13,015 nucleotides of DNA, from assembly GCA_021812955.1 (NCBI GenBank), contig JAKAMJ010000009.1:1-13015 (forward strand), in the 5' to 3' direction. The stretch comes from a bacterium (GTDB taxonomy: Bacteria; Patescibacteriota; Minisyncoccia; Phycocordibacterales; Phycocordibacteraceae). The position numbers and the translations under genes were made by a program. How positions within the stretch are numbered: the first letter of the stretch is position 1; each line of letters begins with the position of its first letter. Shown here in pieces: positions 1 through 4,987 of the stretch. The notes below the pieces were generated by a model. It saw nothing but the letters and a program-made list of their open reading frames with translations, was not told where the DNA came from and ran no database searches.

Positions 1-1
1 G

Positions 2-52
2 GAGGATTTCGAGGCGGCGCTGGCGCGAATCGAGCAATTTGCTCTTCGATAG
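2..52 (+). CDS. C-terminal tail of an unidentified upstream gene (partial)
   Basis: An open frame enters from the left edge and reads EDFEAALARIEQFALR before a TAG stop at 50-52. Sixteen residues are too few to name a family; the amphipathic helix-like sequence fits the end of many enzymes. It ends 22 nt before the rplS start, a normal spacing for this compact genome. It could also be a chance open frame, because the frame is only visible for 51 nt. Confidence 0.35.
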   Translation, partial: EDFEAALARIEQFALR

Positions 53-61
53 GGTGCGTGC

Positions 62-67
62 TAGAGT
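62..67 (+). promoter_or_regulatory. Putative -10 element (TAGAGT) for leaderless rplS transcript
   Basis: TAGAGT ends 8 nt before the ATG at 75. The same geometry recurs before glyA, argS, the antitoxin gene, ileS and the last gene. No convincing -35 hexamer is visible, so the call rests on the shared spacing. Confidence 0.35.
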
Positions 68-74
68 GCGCGAT

Positions 75-566
75 ATGCAGAAAGTAATAACTCCGGTCAA
101 CGCTGAAGGGCGCGCGAAGCTCGGCATTCGCGCGGGCGACACCGTGCGCGTGGTCCAGAATATCGTCGACCTCAAGAAGGGCAAGGGGGCAGACAAGAAG
201 GAGAAGATCGTGAAGAACGTGCGCAAGCAGGCGTTCGAGGGTCTCGTGCTCTCGGTGAAGCATGGCACCGAGAGCGGAGCGACGTTCACAGTGCGCGCTA
301 CGCTTTCCGGCGTCGGGGTGGAAAAGACCTTTCCGCTCTACTCTCCGGCGATAGATTCTATCGAGATCGTGAAGCGCTCCAAGGTGCGCCGCGCGAAGCT
401 ATACTTCATCCGTGAGATCGCGGCGAAGGCAGTCCGCCGTCAGCTCAGGAACGCGCGCATGCTCCACCTCAAGAGCGACGAAGAGATCGTCACGGTCGAG
501 GTGCCGGCGGGTACCGAAGCGGAGGCTGAGGCCGAGGCGGCAGTCGCCGAGGGCGCTGAAGCGTAA
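75..566 (+). CDS. rplS: 50S ribosomal protein L19
   Basis: L19 sits at the 30S-50S interface of the ribosome. The 163-residue product has the family's N-terminal AGDTVRV segment, the beta-barrel stretch around GLVLSVKHG and GVEKTFPLYSPAIDSIEIVKR, and the hallmark KVRRAKLYFIRE. It is longer than the usual ~115 residues: it carries a lysine-rich insert around residues 33-55 and an acidic Glu-Ala C-terminal tail. I chose ATG 75 over the upstream TTG at 39 because L19 proteins start shortly before the GDTV motif, and because a -10-like TAGAGT ends 8 nt upstream, as at several other genes here. No SD is present. tRNA-Leu follows 29 nt after the stop under its own apparent promoter. The family assignment is secure; the exact start is less so. 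Confidence 0.95.
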   Translation: MQKVITPVNAEGRAKLGIRAGDTVRVVQNIVDLKKGKGADKKEKIVKNVRKQAFEGLVLSVKHGTESGATFTVRATLSGVGVEKTFPLYSPAIDSIEIVKRSKVRRAKLYFIREIAAKAVRRQLRNARMLHLKSDEEIVTVEVPAGTEAEAEAEAAVAEGAEA

Positions 567-573
567 GTTGTAG

Positions 574-579
574 TATAGT
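574..579 (+). promoter_or_regulatory. -10 element (TATAGT) of the tRNA-Leu promoter
   Basis: TATAGT lies 17 nt upstream of the tRNA 5' end. Seven nt downstream of it a GTGCGC begins, predicting a 10-nt 5' leader. The tRNA-His gene has a -10-like hexamer at the identical distance with nearly the same leader. No clear -35 is visible. Confidence 0.45.
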
Positions 580-595
580 GTGCATGTGCGCTCAT

Positions 596-679
596 GCCCA
601 GGTGGCGTAATTGGTAAACGCGCTACCTTGAGGTGGTAGTGGGAGCAATCCCGTGGAGGTTCAAGTCCTCTCCTGGGCA
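596..679 (+). tRNA. tRNA-Leu (anticodon GAG)
   Basis: The 84-nt sequence folds as a type II tRNA. The acceptor stem pairs GCCCAGG (596-602) with CCTGGGC (672-678), and the discriminator is A679. The anticodon stem CTACC/GGTAG encloses loop TTGAGGT with GAG at 630-632, reading CUC/CUU. The long variable arm has stem GGGA/TCCC. The T stem GGAGG/CCTCT has loop TTCAAGT. The 3' CCA is not encoded, so it must be added by a nucleotidyltransferase. A large hairpin begins immediately after the tRNA. Confidence 0.97.
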
Positions 680-730
680 CAAAACCCCAAAACGCGCGCC
701 GCGAAGCGGCGCGCGTTTTGGGGTTTTGTG
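678..730 (+). terminator. Very long perfect inverted repeat acting as terminator between the two tRNA genes
   Basis: Arms 678-702 and 706-730 are perfect reverse complements (25 bp) around a GAA loop. The inner part is CGCGCGCCGC/GCGGCGCGCG, followed by TTTT, GGGG, TTTT. The outer A/T tracts make it look like an intrinsic terminator usable in both directions. Its outermost bases pair with the last bases of the tRNA-Leu gene. Confidence 0.75.
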
Positions 731-737
731 GTATAAG
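729..737 (+). promoter_or_regulatory. Extended -10 promoter (TG-G-TATAAG) for tRNA-His
   Basis: TG followed by one base and TATAAG (732-737) forms an extended -10 motif ending 17 nt before the tRNA. The expected start is the G of GTGCGC at 744, giving a 10-nt leader like that of tRNA-Leu. It abuts the right arm of the terminator hairpin. Confidence 0.5.
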
Positions 738-753
738 AATTCAGTGCGCACAT

Positions 754-827
754 GGCGACGTTAGCTCAGTTGGTAGAGCTCTGGTTTGTGGTACCAGCGG
801 TCGTGGGTTCGAGCCCCACACGTCGCC
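754..827 (+). tRNA. tRNA-His (anticodon GTG), G-1 encoded
   Basis: The anticodon stem CTGGT/ACCAG encloses loop TTGTGGT with GTG at 788-790. The T arm is GTGGG-TTCGAGC-CCCAC. Seven acceptor pairs join 755-761 with 820-826, leaving G754 opposite C827. That is the G-1:C73 pair used as the histidine identity element, here encoded in the DNA. U8, A9 and the D-stem GCTC fall at the expected positions. CCA is not encoded. Confidence 0.97.
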
Positions 828-881
828 CTTGAATGGGCACTTGCGAGAAGGCGGTTGCATTTGTTGGCGTATGGCGTGCGG

Positions 882-887
882 TATAAT
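882..887 (+). promoter_or_regulatory. Consensus -10 (TATAAT) upstream of the SIMPL-domain gene
   Basis: A perfect TATAAT lies about 37 nt before the chosen ATG. A weak TTGTTG at 861-866 could serve as -35 with a short 15-nt spacer. The predicted start near 894 gives a leader of about 31 nt without an SD. Confidence 0.5.
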
Positions 888-924
888 CAAAAGCGTTAAT
901 AGCGTAATCATTACTCTCGTTATC

Positions 925-1731
925 ATGGATATTGATACCCATCAGCTCAAGGGCGCGTGCCATGGCCGTGGCGCCCGGTTCGCGTTCATCGGCGTCGCCG
1001 TGGTTCTCGGGCTGTTCTTGCTCGCACAGACCGCTGCCACCCTGAAAAGTCTCGACCGCCCCGGGGTGCCGGCGACCGATACGATCGTCGTGAACGGGTC
1101 CGGCCAGGCGGCTTTGCCGCCAGACGTGGCGCGCGTGTCGTTCACTGTGCAGAACGCGGCCGCGACGGTCGCGGCCGCGCAGGCTAAGACGACCACGCAG
1201 GCGAATGCCGCGATTGATTTTGTGAAGGGGCAGGGCATCGCGGAGAAGGACGTGAAGACGCTCTCTTATGACATCACGCCGCAATATTCATACCCCAATC
1301 CGTGCCCGCCGGGAGCGCTCTGTCCAGCATATGGCGGAACGCCGAAGATAACCGGCTACCAGGTATCGGAAACCGTCCAGGTGACCGTGCGCGATTTGCA
1401 AAGCGTCGGCGGGCTCTTGAGCGGGCTCGGCAAGCTCTCGGTGCAGAACGTGTCCGGCCCGGACTTCGCGCTCGATGACCCTGCGGCGGGGTACGACGCC
1501 GCGCGTGCAGACGCCATCAGCAAGGCGAAAATCCAGGCGGATCTCCTCTCGAAGCAGCTCGGCGTGCGGCTCGGCAAGATAGTGAGCTTCAGCGAGTCGT
1601 CCGGAGCGACATATCCGGTCGCCTATGGCATGGGCGCTGGCATGATGGCGGCGAAGGCGGCAACGCCGAACGTCCCGACGGGAGAGAACACCTACAACGC
1701 CTCGGTCTCGATAACGTACGAGATACGCTAG
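925..1731 (+). CDS. SIMPL-domain (DUF541) membrane-anchored protein
   Basis: This 268-residue protein has a single hydrophobic segment at about residues 19-36 (FAFIGVAVVLGLFLLAQT), probably an uncleaved anchor or signal. A SIMPL/DUF541 domain follows from about residue 52 to the end: it opens with TIVVNGSGQAALPPDVARVSF and contains the typical YDAARADAISKAKIQADLLSKQLG helix before the final beta strands. An insert holds Cys127 and Cys133, which could form a disulfide outside the membrane. Family members are periplasmic or cell-surface proteins of poorly known function. I chose ATG 925 rather than the upstream TTG at 718, because that frame would run through tRNA-His. The gene has its own -10 and converges with the lipoprotein gene on a shared terminator. 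Confidence 0.88.
   Translation: MDIDTHQLKGACHGRGARFAFIGVAVVLGLFLLAQTAATLKSLDRPGVPATDTIVVNGSGQAALPPDVARVSFTVQNAAATVAAAQAKTTTQANAAIDFVKGQGIAEKDVKTLSYDITPQYSYPNPCPPGALCPAYGGTPKITGYQVSETVQVTVRDLQSVGGLLSGLGKLSVQNVSGPDFALDDPAAGYDAARADAISKAKIQADLLSKQLGVRLGKIVSFSESSGATYPVAYGMGAGMMAAKAATPNVPTGENTYNASVSITYEIR
1155..1179. repeat. 12-bp perfect inverted repeat inside the SIMPL gene
   Basis: CGCGGCCGCGAC (1155-1166) pairs with 1168-1179 around a single G. It encodes the alanine-rich NAAATVAAAQ stretch, so low-complexity GC-rich coding may explain it. Confidence 0.6.
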
Positions 1732-1749
1732 GGCCGCGGTAGGGAAACG

Positions 1750-1785
1750 AAAAAGCCCCAGTACGTTTCCGTACGGGGGCTTTCG
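1750..1785. terminator. Bidirectional terminator between convergent genes
   Basis: AAAGCCCC (1752-1759) pairs with GGGGCTTT (1776-1783), and GTACG pairs with CGTAC inside, around loop TTTC. Read on the minus strand, the stem is followed by a good U-run (CTTTTTCGTTT), which suits the lipoprotein gene. On the plus strand only TTT follows, which suits the SIMPL gene less well. Confidence 0.8.
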
Positions 1786-1802
1786 AGTTGAACCCGACAT
1801 GA

Positions 1803-2300
1803 TCACCGGGCGGCATACGCCGCGGCCAGGTGGGGCTTCAGCTCGTCAATGATCTTCTGAGCGGTGCCGGGAGCCGCGTGGCCCCCGTTACCTTGGGTCT
1901 TTGCCAAAATCTGCAAAGCATTCCCGCCGTCAACCACGTTGACGGCGATGATCTCCGTCCAGTCCCTCCCGATCAGTGCGGTGCCGACGTTGTGGGACTG
2001 CCTGACGATACGGACGCCCGTATCGTCGACAGCGTCGACGCGGTACCCTAACTTCGGGGCGATCGCGGACAGTCTGCGAGATAGTCCCTGAACGTCCGTG
2101 CTAGGGACGCGCACGGATTCAGTCGCGGCGTCGGTCGACGCAGGGTCTACCAAGCCACCCGCGGGCATGGCTATGCTCGCGACACCCGTCAATGTGCTCA
2201 GAGACCCGATAAGCCCCGGATCAGGGATGCAGCCACCTAACAAAGAGGCGGCGACTATTCCCATCATTACGGCGCGCAACGCGCCAAAACTCGTTTTCAT
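1803..2300 (-). CDS. Predicted lipoprotein of unknown function
   Basis: The 165-residue product starts with a basic residue and a hydrophobic stretch ending in a clear lipobox, LLGGC, with Cys24 as the predicted lipidated residue. The mature part begins with a Gly/Ser/Ala-rich linker to about residue 60. A small mixed alpha/beta region follows (VQGLSRRLSAIAPKLGYRV, then DDTGVRIVRQ and IIAVNVVDGGNALQILAKT) and ends in an amphipathic helix. I recognise no family. It has a consensus SD (AAGGAGGT, 7 nt before ATG) and a near-perfect sigma70-type promoter. Both contrast with the SD-less housekeeping genes around it. It stands alone on the minus strand, and acquisition by transfer is possible. The coding call is well supported; the function is unknown. 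Confidence 0.85.
   Translation of the reverse strand: MKTSFGALRAVMMGIVAASLLGGCIPDPGLIGSLSTLTGVASIAMPAGGLVDPASTDAATESVRVPSTDVQGLSRRLSAIAPKLGYRVDAVDDTGVRIVRQSHNVGTALIGRDWTEIIAVNVVDGGNALQILAKTQGNGGHAAPGTAQKIIDELKPHLAAAYAAR
1926..1946. repeat. 9-bp inverted repeat in the lipoprotein gene
   Basis: GCCGTCAAC and GTTGACGGC are perfect complements around CAC, within the coding frame. This could be chance or mRNA structure. Confidence 0.5.
2004..2027. repeat. 10-bp inverted repeat in the lipoprotein gene
   Basis: GACGATACGG (2004-2013) pairs perfectly with 2018-2027 around ACGC. It lies about 70 nt from the other small hairpin in the same gene. Confidence 0.5.
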
Positions 2301-2307
2301 CCTTCTA

Positions 2308-2315
2308 CCTCCTTA
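2308..2315 (-). promoter_or_regulatory. Strong Shine-Dalgarno of the lipoprotein gene
   Basis: AAGGAGGT on the minus strand lies 7 nt before the ATG at 2300. It fixes the start codon and is one of only two consensus SDs in the window. Confidence 0.85.
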
Positions 2316-2353
2316 TTTAGTTTTGTTGACGTGGGAACTGCTTGCCTGCGTGG

Positions 2354-2382
2354 TTTATATCAGACCCGCTATTTGTTGTCAA
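2354..2382 (-). promoter_or_regulatory. Sigma70-type promoter for the lipoprotein gene
   Basis: On the minus strand TTGACA (2377-2382) is followed by a 17-nt spacer and TATAAA (2354-2359), with an extended TG just before the -10. The start should lie near 2347, leaving a leader of about 47 nt that carries the SD. Its -35 is only 7 bp from the -35 of the divergent secE promoter. Confidence 0.85.
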
Positions 2383-2389
2383 TAGCTTG

Positions 2390-2418
2390 TTGACTATGCC
2401 CTGCGGCCGTACTATATT
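2390..2418 (+). promoter_or_regulatory. Sigma70-type promoter for secE-nusG-rplK
   Basis: TTGACT (2390-2395), a 17-nt spacer and TATATT (2413-2418) predict a start near 2425. This promoter is divergent from, and almost back to back with, the lipoprotein promoter, so the two could compete or share a regulator. Confidence 0.8.
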
Positions 2419-2428
2419 GCAAGGGTCG

Positions 2429-2448
2429 AAAGCCCGCAGGGCTTTTTT
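2429..2448 (+). terminator. Terminator-like hairpin in the secE leader (possible attenuator)
   Basis: AAAGCCC (2429-2435) pairs with GGGCTTT (2439-2445) around GCA, and the T-run continues to 2448. It begins only about 4 nt after the predicted transcription start and precedes the secE ATG by 22 nt. It has the form of an intrinsic terminator but sits unusually close to the start site. Confidence 0.6.
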
Positions 2449-2470
2449 ATTTGACCTGACACCTTTAACC

Positions 2471-2656
2471 ATGATTTCACCAGCAACCTTCCTGAAGCAT
2501 GTGCGCGAAGAGTTCTCGCACGTCGTGTGGCCGAGCAACCGGACGGCTATCGCGCACACGTTCGCGGTCATCGGCATCGCGGCTGTCATCGCGCTCTTCG
2601 TCGGGCTTCTCGACTATGTGTTCAGCTCGGGCGTGAGTCACCTTATCGGCTTCTAA
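2471..2656 (+). CDS. secE: Preprotein translocase subunit SecE
   Basis: SecE is the small clamp subunit of the SecYEG channel in the inner membrane. The 61-residue product is the single-TM short form usual outside Proteobacteria. It has an amphipathic helix with the signature EEFSHVVWPSNR (Trp20-Pro21) and then one membrane segment at about residues 30-52. It is followed by nusG 11 nt after the stop, which is the conserved secE-nusG order. I chose ATG 2471 because the reading frame upstream passes through the promoter and leader hairpin. No SD precedes it. Confidence 0.95.
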   Translation: MISPATFLKHVREEFSHVVWPSNRTAIAHTFAVIGIAAVIALFVGLLDYVFSSGVSHLIGF

Positions 2657-2667
2657 TTTCACCACCT

Positions 2668-3303
2668 ATGGACGAACCTATTCACGCAGGGGAGGAGGAC
2701 TTGCCGGAGGAGGTCGGGATGGCGGACATCGCGCCCGCCGTACGCAAGCATGTCCGCGACGAGGTCGCGCCTCGCAAGGAGGACGCGCGCTGGTACACCA
2801 TTCACACCTACGCCGGTTACGAGAACGCCGTCGAGCGCAACCTGAAGCAGCGCATCGAGTCGCTCGGCATGGAAGAGAAGATATTTGACGTCATCGTGCC
2901 GACCGAGAAGAAGATCCGCGTGAAGGGCGGCAAGCGCGTCGTCGAGGAAGAGAAGATCTATCCGGGGTACATCCTCGTGCGCATGATCGTGGACGACGAC
3001 TCGTGGTTCGTAGTGCGCAACACTCCGCGCGTGACGGGCTTCGTCGGCGCGGGCAACACGCCGGTGCCGATGGAGGAATCGGAAGTGGCGACGCTCATGA
3101 AGCGCATGGTCGCAGAAGCGCCCAAGCACCGGATAGACCTCACGAAAGACGACCAGGTCGTCATCGCCGACGGCCCGTTCAAGGACCTGGAGGGCAAGGT
3201 GGGCGAGATAGACGAGGACCGCGGCAAGGTGAAGGTGATGGTCTCGATGTTCGGCCGCGAGACGCCGGTCGAGCTCGACTTTTTGCAAATCCGCAAGTTA
3301 TAG
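2668..3303 (+). CDS. nusG: Transcription termination/antitermination factor NusG
   Basis: NusG binds RNA polymerase through its N-terminal domain and contacts Rho or ribosomal S10 through its KOW domain. The 211-residue protein has an acidic N-terminal extension (1-40). The NGN domain runs from RWYTIHTYAGYE (41-52) through EEEKIYPGYILVRM (93-106) to NTPRVTGFVG. The KOW domain follows (about 163-211: DQVVIADGPFKDLEGKVGEI). The start is ambiguous. ATG 2668 fits the operon spacing but has no SD. The in-frame ATG at 2719 (Met18) has a GGAGGAGG-type SD 4 nt upstream and would give 194 residues. The gene lies between secE and rplK as in most bacteria. Confidence 0.95.
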   Translation: MDEPIHAGEEDLPEEVGMADIAPAVRKHVRDEVAPRKEDARWYTIHTYAGYENAVERNLKQRIESLGMEEKIFDVIVPTEKKIRVKGGKRVVEEEKIYPGYILVRMIVDDDSWFVVRNTPRVTGFVGAGNTPVPMEESEVATLMKRMVAEAPKHRIDLTKDDQVVIADGPFKDLEGKVGEIDEDRGKVKVMVSMFGRETPVELDFLQIRKL

Positions 3304-3321
3304 CGTAAAGTCCCATATATC

Positions 3322-3747
3322 ATGGCTACTGTAGTAAAAAAGATTAAATTGCAGATCCCGGGAGGGAAGGCGACGCCGGCACCGCCGGTCGGCACCGCGC
3401 TCGGCCCGGCCGGCGTGAATATCGGTCAGTTCGTGACCCAATTTAACGACGCGACGCGCGACAAGATGGGCACGATCATCCCGGTCGAGCTCTCGGTCTA
3501 TGACGACCGCACGTTCACGTTCATCATGAAGCAGCCGCCGGCGTCGAGGCTTATTCTCAAGGCGCTCGGCATCGAGAAAGGTTCGAGCAAGTCGCAGAAG
3601 GAGCGCGCGGTGGGCACCCTCACCAAGGAGATGATCAAGAATATCGTGGCTGAGAAAGGCCAGGACATGAGCGCGCTCTCTCCAGAAGCTGCCGGCCGCA
3701 CTATCGCGGGCACGGCGCAGTCGATGGGAATCAATGTAGAGAAGTAA
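3322..3747 (+). CDS. rplK: 50S ribosomal protein L11
   Basis: L11 binds 23S rRNA at the GTPase-associated centre. The product has the family's usual length, 141 residues. It carries the N-terminal signature KLQIPGGKATPAPPVGTALG and PAGVNIGQFVTQFND, and the C-terminal rRNA-binding domain including KSQKERAVGTLT and the closing AGTAQSMGI. The start is 18 nt after the nusG stop and has no SD. The usual next gene, rplA (L1), is absent: a terminator and then thyX follow. Loss of L1 has been reported in some CPR lineages, but this window cannot show whether rplA lies elsewhere. Confidence 0.97.
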   Translation: MATVVKKIKLQIPGGKATPAPPVGTALGPAGVNIGQFVTQFNDATRDKMGTIIPVELSVYDDRTFTFIMKQPPASRLILKALGIEKGSSKSQKERAVGTLTKEMIKNIVAEKGQDMSALSPEAAGRTIAGTAQSMGINVEK

Positions 3748-3769
3748 ATCTCTCAAACAGAAAAGAAAG

Positions 3770-3802
3770 AACGGCGACCCTTGCGGGTCGCCGTTTGCTT
3801 TT
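3770..3802 (+). terminator. Terminator of the secE-nusG-rplK cluster
   Basis: AACGGCGACCC (3770-3780) pairs perfectly over 11 bp with 3785-3795 around TTGC, followed by TGCTTTT. It ends the ribosomal cluster and separates it from thyX. Confidence 0.85.
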
Positions 3803-3817
3803 CCTTCCCTCTGCGGG

Positions 3818-3823
3818 TACAGT
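3818..3823 (+). promoter_or_regulatory. Possible -10 (TACAGT) for thyX
   Basis: TACAGT sits just after the rplK terminator and would start transcription near 3830, giving a leader of about 49 nt that carries the SD. No -35 is evident. Confidence 0.3.
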
Positions 3824-3866
3824 GCGCGCAGGCTAGCAGTACATCGTAGTTCAATCAAAACCCAAA

Positions 3867-3874
3867 AGGAGGTA
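3867..3874 (+). promoter_or_regulatory. Strong Shine-Dalgarno of thyX
   Basis: AAGGAGGT lies 4-5 nt before the thyX ATG at 3879. It is a full consensus SD, unlike the SD-less genes on either side. Confidence 0.8.
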
Positions 3875-3878
3875 CAGC

Positions 3879-4874
3879 ATGAGAATCATCAGCCCGTCCG
3901 CTCGGATTATGACCGAGCTGGACACAATGTCCCTTGCAGAGCGTATCGGCAGATGCGCGAGCATCTGTTACAAGAGCGAGGCGAAACTCACCGATGCGGC
4001 TTCTGCCGAAGGGCTTGCTGATAAAATGGTAAAGAGCAAGCACAATTCCACGCTCGAGATGGCACCAGTGACCATGTCGTTTGAAATTGAAGAAGGTGAC
4101 TTGAATCTGCCCGAAGGCGTGAAGCATCACCCGATAATTCTCGACCTGTTCGAGACTTGCCCGAAGTATCTGGTGATCGATTCTCTGGGCGAGGGGAAGT
4201 ATCTCATCTCCAGTACGGTCCGAGGCTTCCGTGAATTTGTGATGGAACATCCTGAGAGTGAACTCGGGTGGATCATGGCAGCCGAGTTGCGGCCATCGGG
4301 TTTGTTCAACGATATCATCACGCATGAATCCGGCTTGCCGATAGATGTTTTGGCGAGGAGGTTGAGTCTCGACGAGATCGACAAACTACCGACGAAGTTG
4401 CACTTGCGCCATCGCCAGGTGACGGTGAAGTTCGTCGTCAACCGTGCCGTGACCCACGAGATCGTTCGGCATCGACCGCCTTCGTATTTACAGGAGAGCC
4501 AGCGGTATTGCCGCTACGACAAGGAGCAGTTCGGCAGTGAAGTGACCTTCATCAAACCCATGTTCTTCGCTGAGGGCACTGAAGAATACGCTCTCTGGGT
4601 CAAGGCCATGGAGGAGACCGAGAGAATCTATCTGAAGCTCCTTGAGACCTCTTCGGCCCAGGCCGCGAGAACCGTCCTGCCCAACTCCTGCAAGACTGAA
4701 TTGATTATGCAGGCGAATCTCGTGGAATGGGAACACTTTTTCCACATGCGTTGCTCTGAGGCGGCGGAACCTTCCATGCGGGAGGTGACAATCCCGCTTC
4801 GGGATGAGTTCCGCAAGATGTTCCCGCAACATTCGTTTGATCGGCGAATGCCTGAGGGCTGGGTTGAACAGTAA
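3879..4874 (+). CDS. thyX: FAD-dependent thymidylate synthase ThyX
   Basis: ThyX converts dUMP to dTMP using methylene-THF as carbon donor and NADPH/FAD for reduction. The 331-residue product carries the ThyX signature RHRX7S as RHRPPSYLQES (197-207), followed by QRYCRY. An upstream KSKHNSTLEM (52-61) matches the family's HxSxxEH-type segment. The C-terminal core ARTVLPNSCKTEL, QANLVEWEHFFHMRCSEAAEPSMRE (about 263-302) fits the dUMP/FAD-binding part. It is longer than the common 220-260 residue form, with extra sequence between residues 80 and 175. A consensus SD, lower G+C and different codon choice set it apart from neighbours, suggesting acquisition. It is flanked by terminators on both sides, so it is probably a single-gene unit. 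glyA, which makes its folate cofactor, is the next gene. Confidence 0.95.
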   Translation: MRIISPSARIMTELDTMSLAERIGRCASICYKSEAKLTDAASAEGLADKMVKSKHNSTLEMAPVTMSFEIEEGDLNLPEGVKHHPIILDLFETCPKYLVIDSLGEGKYLISSTVRGFREFVMEHPESELGWIMAAELRPSGLFNDIITHESGLPIDVLARRLSLDEIDKLPTKLHLRHRQVTVKFVVNRAVTHEIVRHRPPSYLQESQRYCRYDKEQFGSEVTFIKPMFFAEGTEEYALWVKAMEETERIYLKLLETSSAQAARTVLPNSCKTELIMQANLVEWEHFFHMRCSEAAEPSMREVTIPLRDEFRKMFPQHSFDRRMPEGWVEQ

Positions 4875-4878
4875 AACC

Positions 4879-4901
4879 TTGGACAAGTCAGACTTGTCCA
4901 A
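4879..4901. repeat. Palindromic repeat, AAGTCAGAC family, copy 1 (intergenic)
   Basis: Ten-bp perfect arms (4879-4888 and 4892-4901) flank CAG; the centre reads GGACAAGTCAGACTTGTCC. The same 19-mer recurs inside ileS near 10938-10956, and the core recurs in ileS at 9280-9288. It lies 4 nt after the thyX stop, before the terminator. Confidence 0.85.
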
Positions 4902-4903
4902 AC

Positions 4904-4930
4904 CGGCGGCTCGCGAGAGTCGCCGTTTCT
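4904..4930 (+). terminator. Probable thyX terminator
   Basis: CGGCGGCTC (4904-4912) pairs with GAGTCGCCG (4917-4925, one G-U pair) around a GCGA tetraloop, followed by TTTCTCATT. The U-run is weak. The stem resembles the terminator after rplK. Confidence 0.6.
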
Positions 4931-4975
4931 CATTCCCGCTGCTTTTTGCTTGCGCGCCGGATTTTCATTTTCTGC

Positions 4976-4981
4976 TACACT
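4976..4981 (+). promoter_or_regulatory. -10 element (TACACT) for leaderless glyA
   Basis: TACACT ends 7 nt before the glyA ATG. An identical hexamer at the identical distance precedes argS. The predicted start is the A of the ATG itself. Confidence 0.5.
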
Positions 4982-4987
4982 TCCCGT

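Noticed and set aside
718..924. Upstream extension of the SIMPL frame starting at TTG 718
   Set aside because: It would translate through tRNA-His and its promoter; the hydrophobic anchor and domain start naturally after ATG 925.
828..924. Small gene or riboswitch between tRNA-His and the SIMPL gene
   Set aside because: Only a -10 and a short AT-rich leader are visible; there is no coding frame with support and no recognisable RNA fold.
1155..1179. Palindrome in the SIMPL gene as a mobile element
   Set aside because: It is only 12 bp in an alanine-coding, GC-rich stretch; chance or codon bias is enough.
2659..3288. 209-codon antisense frame over nusG
   Set aside because: His/Val/Leu-rich shadow of the nusG frame.
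4881..4899. Palindrome behind thyX as the thyX terminator
   Set aside because: There is no T-run after it, and the same sequence occurs inside ileS; the hairpin at 4904-4925 is the better terminator.
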